Shown piece after piece: positions 57,526 to 64,000 of a DNA stretch of 64,000 nucleotides. How positions within the stretch are numbered: the first letter of the stretch is position 1; the number at the start of each line of letters is the position of its first letter. The translations under genes were made by a program, and so were the position numbers. This DNA is from Diploptera punctata (taxonomy: Eukaryota > Arthropoda > Insecta > Blattodea > Blaberidae): contig JASPKZ010001602.1 in the NCBI GenBank assembly GCA_030220185.1, positions 1,341,001 through 1,405,000 of the forward strand, written 5' to 3'. The notes below the pieces were generated by a model. That model did not search any database. It saw only the letters and a list, made by a program, of their open reading frames with translations, and was not told the DNA's origin.

Positions 57526-57786
57526 ATTTCAAGATTAAAGTTTGCAGAAGCACACCTATTGATTAGGATGTCGTCTTCTTCAAACTTAGATTAACGAAGG
57601 TATGTTTTGGTTAACATGAAATAATTATGTTGTAGGATGGGAGACTTGGATAAGTTTCAGAGCAAAGAATTGGAAGTTCCCTTTTAAATTAAACAATTAA
57701 CTTAAACATAGTATTCTTAATGGAATTTATTTATGAGATTTAAATCAAAAGTGGCACATGTCTTGTAGAAACAATAATAATCGAAC
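57526..57786. other. Downstream flank of small gene 3
   Basis: A poly(A) signal AATAAA on the minus strand at 57726-57731. No other feature. Confidence 0.6.
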
Positions 57787-58045
57787 TTAACGGTAGTAGT
57801 AACCAAGACCGGCATAGGGGTAGGCACCATATGCTGCAACGGGAGCGCCATAGCCCAAGTAGAATTGTTCGGCTCCCTTCAGATCCTTGGCGGGTTGTTC
57901 AGCGGCAAAAGCCACGGCGAACACTACGAAGAGAGCGAGGACAGCAAACTGTGGAGATACACAATAAAGCATGTGAAGATCTTATTTCAATATTTTGTTA
58001 ATTTATAATTTAATAAAAATTATTAGTACTTACGATAGCCTTCAT
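57787..58045 (-). CDS. Small secreted Tyr/Gly/Ala-rich peptide, gene 3
   Basis: Third paralog. Exon 1 (58034-58045) encodes MKAI, then the donor GTAAGT. Exon 2 (57787-57948) follows CTCCACAG in phase 0. The 57-residue product has the same signal peptide. It then differs from genes 1 and 2: AEQPAKDLKGAEQFYLGYGA for AEPAKDLKSAEQFYFGYAA, and a tail two residues shorter net, but an identical end AYGAYPYAGLGYYYR. It lies about 35 kb from gene 2, outside the recent duplication, so it is an older duplicate. The strong conservation of the PAKDLK-AEQFY linker and the GLGYYYR end suggests the mature peptide is under selection. Function unknown. Confidence 0.85.
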
Positions 58046-58097
58046 TTTGATATTGCGTTGGCTTGCAACTGATACCACCTCTGTGTTTCGACTCTTA

Positions 58098-58103
58098 TTT
58101 ATA
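58098..58103 (-). promoter_or_regulatory. TATA box of small gene 3
   Basis: TATAAA on the minus strand, within GGTATAAATAAG, 53 bp upstream of the ATG. Confidence 0.75.
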
Positions 58104-58336
58104 CCTCCCTTAATTTCCGGATTCCAAGTTCACCTTGACAACCGTGGAAATTTTACACTCCTGAAGGTAGTTGATCGTATCTTTTTTCATTGTGAACACC
58201 CTGTTATCTAAGTGTCATGTATATCCTATTAAGAAGAAAGAAAAATGAAATATATTTCATATGTATTTTGAAATACTTTTTTTTTGCACAGAATATTTGT
58301 AATGTTTCTAAACTTTGCATGTTTTATTAAATAACT
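58104..58336. other. Upstream flank of small gene 3
   Basis: No further gene. The first 80 bp resemble the gene 1 and 2 upstream region (GCAGTTTGCCTTGACG and CAAGTTCACCTTGACA-type text). Confidence 0.5.
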
Positions 58337-58384
58337 AGCTAATGACCCGTTGTTTGTCGGATTTATTTATCCCAATCTTCTAGG
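58337..58384 (+). repeat. Head of dispersed repeat (CTAGCTAATGACCCG)
   Basis: ACTAGCTAATGACCCGTTG is close to the texts at 37770 and 44468 and leads into the tandem block. Confidence 0.6.
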
Positions 58385-59262
58385 CACCAATCAGCATAGT
58401 GACCTGAAAACTTTACATTCGACACTACTTTCGTTTAATTTTGACATATTACTTTTCATCCCTTCCATCCCGCTTAAAGATGAGGGCTGAACATGAACTT
58501 AAACGGTATCGGAAGTGTCACTATAAATCTCAGTGACTCCGAAATCCATAGGATCGATAAAATATCGATGCGTTATGATTGGGTCCCACTTATACTTGTC
58601 ATTAGTTCTCATAGAGAAACTTCGGTTTAATTTTCATCAGGACTGTGACCCCAAAAACTGTAGATTAGATATCGCAGTAATTATAGTAATTATTTTTCAC
58701 CTCTTCTCGCCCTTCAGGGGTGTCAAACTTTGGTTTAAACGATATTTCCACTGCCACCAATAAGCTTAGTGACTCCGAAAACTGGACAATTTATTTCTCA
58801 CTTCCTCTCACGCCCTAGGGATGCTAGCTGTCAAATTTAGACTTAGGTGACATTTTCACCGTTACCAATTAGGAAGCGGCCTAGAAAATAATGGATTTGA
58901 CAATAATCTCGGTCATTGTTGTCATTTTATTTGTCACTCTTTCTCACTCCTTCGGCGTACTATGGGTCAAACGTGGACTTAAATATAATCGAGACTGTGA
59001 TCAATCAGCATAGCGATCCCGAAAACTTCAGATTTGACACTAATTTCGACCTCTTTTTGAATGTTTATTTTTTCACCTTATTTTACATCTCTCCTTAGGG
59101 TGCTAATTAAAGTTCGGCTTAAATGTCATCATGAATGTCACCAATCATATCAGTTACCCTGAAACCATGATATCAACGCTTTTCTCGGTCAGTGTGGTCA
59201 CTTTATTTATCACGCGTTCTCACTCCCTTAAAGGCACTTGGGTCAAACTTAGCCTTAATCAG
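58385..59262 (+). repeat. Degenerate tandem repeat, about 135-bp unit, 6 to 7 copies
   Basis: Each unit has CCAATCAGCATAGTGACCCC, then GAAAACT, GATTTGACACTAATTTCGGT, TTATTTTTCACC, CTTCTCACTCC-TTAGGG, GTCAAACTTGGACTTAAA and a GTCACC end. Examples begin near 58389, 58757, 58980 and 59142. The diverged units show age. Confidence 0.8.
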
Positions 59263-59319
59263 CAACAAAACTCTTAGAAATCAGTTCGTGTCTCAAGGAC
59301 TTTATATTCGGATATTCGT

Positions 59320-59399
59320 AATATATATTTTCTCCATCTTGAATGTAAGAGTTCATGTTTCGAATCCATACAACTGGAAGAACAATCGTTTTATATGTT
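59320..59399 (-). mobile_element. Short LINE-A remnant
   Basis: GAGTTCATGTTTCGAATCCA and CAACTGGAAGAACAATCG match 23808-23860 of LINE-A. It is cut by the foldback element. Confidence 0.6.
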
Positions 59400-59580
59400 G
59401 ATCTTGATGAAGATTTTTGGGCTGTAAGGCCGTGGTCGTGAGGCTTGTGTTTCGCCAGAGACTGCGTCTGGCATCCTCAAGGTTGAGGATCTTGAGGTTG
59501 CCAGACGCAGTCTCTGGCGAAACGTCGGGGAACTACAAGCCTTACGACCACGGCCTACAGCCCGAAATATTTTCAAGATC
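59400..59580. mobile_element. Foldback MITE, 181 bp
   Basis: Nearly the whole element folds: the left arm GATCTTGATGAAGATTTTTG ... CCAGAGACTGCGTCTGGC pairs with the right arm, around a CTCAAGGTTGAGGATCTTGAG centre. The right arm has a GTCGGGGAAC stretch that the left lacks. Confidence 0.85.
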
Positions 59581-59646
59581 ATCATAGCAACTCCGGCCGT
59601 GAAAGTCTACGTGAATACGTTTTATATGTTTTTATTAAATAATAAC

Positions 59647-59685
<39 letters not shown>

Positions 59686-59866
59686 TACTATTATTATTAT
59701 TATTATTAATTATTATGTTTCATTTTAGTTGGCAGAGTTAAGGATATAAGGCCTTCTCTTTCACTCAACCAGCGAATAGTAGAATTATACAAAAATTACA
59801 TACTTCTTACAATTTTAAGATATTATTAAAATACAGACTAAACAAAATACAGTGATGATGTGATCT
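59581..59866 (-). mobile_element. (ATT)n and LINE-B 3' UTR
   Basis: Minus strand: TATTCGCTGGTTGAGTGAAA, GAAGGCCTTATATCCTTAAC, TCTGCCAACTAAAATGAAAC, then ATT-type repeats at 59640-59715. Same end as 26715-26990. Confidence 0.75.
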
Positions 59867-60147
59867 CCATCCATAGTAATTCTGCCCGAAGGCAGGTCCT
59901 TCACTACATTTTAATGCTATGCTTGCAGTTTTACTTTGGAATTCTGGGTGTGGTAGCTTCCCGTTGCTTTCCACACCGGTGAAGGATGATGATGGCCATA
60001 TGATTTCGCGGACCGTTTGGGCCTTAAAGGTTTCCTGACATTTGTCTCGCAGGTGAGGAAAAACCCCGATAAAAACCTCATCCAGAAAAACTGCCCCGAT
60101 CGGGGATCGAACCCGGGCCCGCTGCGTGACAAGGCAGCGGTGGACTA
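59867..60147 (-). mobile_element. SINE-A lacking the A box
   Basis: Flanked by ATGTGATCT (59858-59866) and ATGCGATCT (60148-60156). About 20 bp spanning the A box are missing between CAAGGCAG and CGGTGGAC. It interrupts the LINE-B 3' UTR. Confidence 0.9.
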
Positions 60148-60750
60148 ATGCGATCTAATACTAGTTAATACTAAAAAAAACATTTAATATAATAAAATTA
60201 AAATTATATAAAATAAAGTAAGTAGTTTCCTAGATGATCATTTATAGAACGCTGTATATAGTTGTTATGCAGTTAATGTTTTCATTGTGTCGAACTTAAG
60301 ATATCAGTTAATTTATATTTAAATAATGATAGCGATTGAGAGTCCCTGACATGACTGGGAAGTGAGTTCCATGCTCTAGCCATAGATATTGTGTAAGATT
60401 CAGAGTATAGACATGTCTTGTGCTGTGGTATCAAAAGTAAAGAAGAGTCTTGTGATCTTGTTCCTAAATTGTGATGAGCCAATAAATTTTGAAAACGTGT
60501 TGTTGAATAACTTGATAAACAACCTGTCTACTGGAGTAAACCTCGAATAACAATCCTGAACCTCCAGGTTGAGGTTTATACGACTGGGTTGGTGTCCCTC
60601 CATGTAAAACAATTCTTCACTCTGAAGCTTCATGGCATGGTAAAGCCAAACGGATTTAACGGATATGACCATAAATGACAGCGCGACTTCAACATATGGC
60701 GGCGAGTCCTGGAAATTAAGAGAGAGAAAAATAAAACATATTATAGCCAC
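60148..60750 (-). pseudogene. LINE-B reverse transcriptase C terminus
   Basis: 60282-60482 encodes the last residues of a LINE protein, including LLLIPQHKTCLYSESYTISM and ARAWNSLPSHVRDSQSLS then LFKYKL, ending at a TAA. The ARAWNSLP and LFK blocks close many RT ORFs of the Jockey/CR1-like type. The region upstream to 60750 is frame-broken. Below it lies the 3' UTR, cut by a SINE. Confidence 0.75.
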
Positions 60751-61045
60751 ATTCAGGCGTCAGAAATGAAAATTCTTAGATCATTATTGGGATTTAATAT
60801 ATTAGATAAAATCTAAAATCAAGAAATTAGAAATACATTTCATATATATGTAATAAATTAAAAAAATAAATATAGACATAAATGGAAGGAACATTAGGAA
60901 AGAATGGGCGATAGGAGAATACCTGAAACAATTATTATGTCATATAAACGAAGAGGACGACGAGTTCCTGGACAACCAAGGCAGGGAGTGAATGAAGCCT
61001 GAACAGACTATTCTGCCTAAACCATGAAAGGAAGATGATGAAAAT
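60751..61045 (+). mobile_element. GAT-tailed LINE 3' end
   Basis: ATFRRQKWKFLDHYWDL-like frame breaks, then KWKEH, MGDRRIPETIIMSYKRRGRR and VPGQPRQGVNE. GAAGATGATGAA forms the tail. Confidence 0.7.
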
Positions 61046-61109
61046 ATTTTTAATTTGACATTTTTCTGAGAGATGCTGGGATAAGATGGCCTCCTTTATC
61101 ATTAATATT

Positions 61110-61491
61110 TATATAATGTATTTCTACGTGTGACAATATAGACTTATTGTATTATTGATAATGTATTAGCATTACTGTCGCTTACCAATGCTAACTACAT
61201 CATCAGCATATACCAGCAGCTTATGGATACCACTGAGTTTATCTCTAAACATATGATGATATGCTCTAGTATGAATTTGAATAGCAGATGAGACAATGCA
61301 TCTCATTCCCTTAATTCATTGTGAATTAAAAACATCTGAAAACTCTTTGCCTACCCGCAACCCTCTTCTTTGTGTCATTGACACAATAAGTTTTATCAAT
61401 ATTTTGGAAAATTCCGAATTCAAGCAGAATACTATACATCTCCATTTTAACAGAATCGTCTGCGTTTTTAGGAGTCTACATGCTGTTGATG
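61110..61491 (-). mobile_element. Old LINE-A remnant, left part
   Basis: Plus-strand TTTCTACGTGTGACAATATA, ACTACATCATCAGCATATAC, GATGATATGCTCTAGTATGA and AGGAGTCTACATGCTGTTGA align in order with 24065-24500. It continues after the TIR element at 63852. Confidence 0.8.
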
Positions 61492-61675
61492 TACACCCTT
61501 AGACAAAAAAGTCATCTCTTGATTCTATCAACCGATCGGAGAAATTCGTGAGCACTCGTAGAAGCCTTATTCACATTAACACGTTTTCAGTAATTGTACT
61601 GTTGTGTTTGCTAGTTAACGTAGTGCACACTCAAGTAACATAAAATAGAGAGCTTGCCTTTGTGTGTTTCCGTGG

Positions 61676-61738
61676 TCGAGCGGTTTAACACACAACATCT
61701 GCGTTCGTAACCCGACGGGTTCGATTCCCGTTCTACTT
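61676..61738 (+). repeat. tRNA-like module 1
   Basis: CCGTGGTCGAGCGGTTTAAC as a D-arm/A box and ACGGGTTCGATTCCCGT as a perfect T-arm/B box, followed by a run of T (Pol III stop). The anticodon and acceptor stems do not form well, so I do not call a tRNA gene. Confidence 0.6.
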
Positions 61739-61920
61739 TTTTTTTATTATACTGAATTTTAGGATAGCATTTCGCCTGTAATATAGTTTCATATTTAATT
61801 TTATATTTGAGTTTTATGACTTTAATTCACACACAAAACACATAAATGAAAACCTTCCAATAATTAAATGAAGATAGGAAATACTATCTTCTAAAATGAA
61901 ACACTTTAACAAAAACAAAA

Positions 61921-62258
61921 TCAATAACGGGTGTATGAATCCTCAGCATCTATTGCCGCCCTCAATCTGCAGGGCATTGATGCAAAAAATTTCTACAGGC
62001 ACGTGGACGATCGGCTAGAGCATCCGAGGCGTCTTGAATTTGTGCCCATAAGCCATCTTTCGTTTTTCGTGCATCTGCAGGCCAATTAGAGTTCATCTCT
62101 ATTTCCATCTTAGCCCATATATTTTCGATTGGATTCAGCCTGGTGAACGGCGAAATTTGATTTTCCTTCTCCTTTAACAATGAAATCAAATTTCGCTGAA
62201 CATATTTCAGAGCGCCCACAATTTCAACAATATCGATAATACAATGTAAATTATACAC
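61921..62258 (-). pseudogene. Tc1-like transposase C-terminal remnant
   Basis: Minus-strand frame with RLNPIENIWAKMEIEMNSNW (the DDE third motif LNPIE, Glu present) and LWAQIQDA. After a frame break comes SMPCRLRAAIDAEDSYTRY, the usual end of the family. The first two catalytic Asp are missing. Confidence 0.8.
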
Positions 62259-62494
62259 AGAGAAAACAACAGAAACAAAATGAACATTTTACAAGAAATC
62301 GAAATTATCAAGAAGGCCAAGAATACAAACATTCTCAACGAAAATATGCCTAATAAGCAAAACCCTCTATTAGACATAAAGTTAATTCAATACTACTACA
62401 ACAACTCCAGAAGATGAAGCATGCATCGAAAGGCCTTGAGTGAAATCAACGAAAATTTTAGATAGCTGAGGAAGACTTAGTATACAAGGTAAAA

Positions 62495-63080
62495 ATAAAT
62501 AGTAGTTTAAACAAACTAAAACAACACGCTTTATTAGAAAACCGAACTTAAAAATGAAAAATAATTTTATTTTCCAAAACGCTTGGGATAAAATTAAAGT
62601 GATCAACAAATAAAAATAATCTCCAACACATCTAGAATAAAACTAGAGTTATCTACAAAAACAATAATTTTAATATCATTAAAAATAATCATTAATAATG
62701 CTTTTAATTCACAACGAATGCTCTATATCAATTAATACTTATATTTGGTAATAAACATATATTGGTAAAAGTAAAGTCTCTAAGAAGAAAACGTAAAAAT
62801 CATAAAAATCACCCAACGCTTTTGATGGTAAAATTATTTTTTTGTAGGTAACTCTAGTTTTATTCTAGATATGTTAGAGATGATTTTTTTTTTGTTGACC
62901 ACTTTAATTTTTTTCCCCAAGCGTGTTGGAAATTAAAATTATTTTTTTTATTTTTTAGTTCGATTTTCTAATAAAGCGTGTTGCTTTAGTTTTTTAAACT
63001 ATTATTTATTTATTTATTTTTTAGTTTGGTTATCTAATAAAGCGTGTTGTTTCAGTTTTTTAAACTATTTTTTTTATTTT
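62495..63080. repeat. Inverted repeat and direct repeat inside the Tc1-like element
   Basis: 62495-62680 is inverted at about 62820-63010, for example ACACGCTTTATTAGAAAACC against its complement GGTTATCTAATAAAGCGTGT type text. TAATAAAGCGTGTTG followed by AGTTTTTTAAACTA also occurs as a direct pair at 62970 and 63035. Confidence 0.8.
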
Positions 63081-63136
63081 TAGTTTGATTGTCATAATCC
63101 CATGAAAATGTAATTAATAAATACTTTTCTAAAAAA

Positions 63137-63230
63137 CCTCCGGCCCGGAATTGAACCAGCGACCTATTGATTGCTGAAATTATATACCACTACAGTCCAC
63201 CGCTCTACTAACTGAGCTCTTACAACGATT
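63137..63230 (-). pseudogene. tRNA-Tyr-like pseudogene with intron
   Basis: On the minus strand: AGAGCTCAGTTAGTAGAGCG (D-arm, A box), GTGGACTGTAG with a GTA anticodon, an intron-like TGGTATATAATTTCAGC, then AATAGGTCGCTGGTTCAATT (T-arm, B box). The 3' CCGGAGG has no matching 5' strand of the acceptor stem, so it is a derivative and not a working tRNA. Confidence 0.6.
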
Positions 63231-63604
63231 CGACTAAAAAGTCGATAAGTCCGCAACCTATTACACAGGTTTTAATTTTTTTGATTTTCCGATGATTGTG
63301 GCCAGGATTTTAGAAAACAATTATGAAATTATTGTATTGTCATGGGTCCTTTACAAGTATACAAAGTTTTAAGTCGATCCAATGTTTTTAAGTGGATGAA
63401 AATCGTGTTCAAAGATTCCGTTACATAGATACAGGTTCGTTACATAGACAGATACAGGTCAAGCTAGTATAAAGCGTGTAAAAATATATAATTTAACATC
63501 GTTATAACATCAACGGTATAAAAATTATGAACTTAAAAAGTATAGATTAATTAAAATGTAGAAATAAAATGTATTTAATTCATAAAACGTTTTAATACAA
63601 ATAT

Positions 63605-63700
63605 CACGAGAAAAAACTGCGTAATTGAAGACGCGAACCTGCGATCTTCATTAACAGAACCAGTGACCGCGTGCGGTAAAGCACGCTATCGGGACAAGTA
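63605..63700 (-). repeat. tRNA-like module 3
   Basis: Minus strand CCCGATAGCGTGCTTTACCG then a B-box-like GCAGGTTCGCGTC. Weak cloverleaf; likely a SINE head. Confidence 0.45.
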
Positions 63701-63851
63701 GAAGAGTCTTCAGTTCATGCCACATAACACAGTAGCTCAGGGACTGCACAATTATGACTAGTTTCCTAGTTTGAACTTAGCGCTGTGCCGAGTATGACTT
63801 AGAAGAAATGTGCGTTCAAGAGATGACTCATTTTTTTTGTCGAAGGGTGTA

Positions 63852-63995
63852 CAGTGTTGTCTTATTCTCATTTGTTTTCTAAACTCTGCCTTATAATAAA
63901 AGTCTGATCTGTTTTGACTTATTTTCTCTAAATCCGCATTGATGATTATCTATTATGTCGTAAAAAAATAGGATGTAAGACGGGATAATAATGTA
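63852..63995 (-). mobile_element. Old LINE-A remnant, right part
   Basis: CAGTGTTGTCTTATTCTCAT, AAGTCTGATCTGTTTTGAC and AATCCGCATTGATGATTATC match 24508-24620 of LINE-A and continue 61491. Confidence 0.75.
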
Positions 63996-64000
63996 TACTA

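Larger units (their letters stand above)
61494..63849. mobile_element. Tc1-like element, 2356 bp, inserted in LINE-A remnant
   Basis: Inverted ends CACCCTTAGACAAAAAAGTC and, in complement at the right, CACCCTTCGACAAAAAAAAT then GAGTCATCTCTTGA. TA lies on both sides. The split LINE-A text GATGTACA/GTACA rejoins across it. It carries a transposase remnant and much added sequence with inverted and tRNA-like parts. Confidence 0.8.

Noticed and set aside
61676..61738. Working tRNA gene
   Set aside because: The T-arm is perfect and a T run follows, but the acceptor and anticodon stems do not pair properly.

Overview
This window looks like intergenic DNA from a large, repeat-rich insect genome. The signs are AT-rich sequence, intron-bearing genes with canonical GT-AG splice sites, Tc1/mariner transposons, tRNA-derived SINEs and many LINE fragments with trinucleotide tails. 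A cockroach or termite (Blattodea) is my best guess, but it is inference. There is no operon, bacterial promoter, CRISPR array or rRNA.

The only host genes I can support are three small minus-strand paralogs at 8308-8570, 22804-23065 and 57787-58045. Each has a 12-nt coding first exon (MKGI or MKAI), a short GT-AG intron, and a second exon that completes a signal peptide and encodes a short Tyr/Gly/Ala-rich secreted peptide ending GLGYYYR. All three have a TATAAA box about 55-60 bp upstream of the ATG.

The first 36.6 kb is a tandem segmental duplication. Copy 1 runs from about 27 to 13956, copy 2 from about 14112 to 32056, and copy 3 (partial) from about 33905 to 36600. The first two small genes are the same gene in copies 1 and 2. 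Comparing the copies shows which repeats inserted later and often preserves the empty site.

From 36.6 to 50 kb there is mostly repeat debris, an intact-ended Tc1 transposon (42284-43586), a 5'-truncated LINE-A (44975-46229) and a promoter-like interval around 38.5-39.8 kb. From 50 to 64 kb the repeats are nested. A mariner remnant holds a 755-bp hairpin element. A LINE is split by a 3.1-kb terminal-inverted-repeat transposon, which itself holds another LINE fragment and a SINE. The third small gene is followed by about 0.9 kb of degenerate 135-bp tandem repeats. Last comes a 2.36-kb Tc1-like remnant carrying three tRNA-like modules.

The family names LINE-A, LINE-B and SINE-A to SINE-D are mine, assigned by comparing sequences inside this window. 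The most unusual items are the 750-780-bp hairpin element with identical borders in three copies, the TIR transposon with subterminal ACTTAGTG repeats, the growth of a 40-bp (CT)n tract to about 1.2 kb in one duplicate, and the modular SINEs that share one tRNA head but carry different tails.
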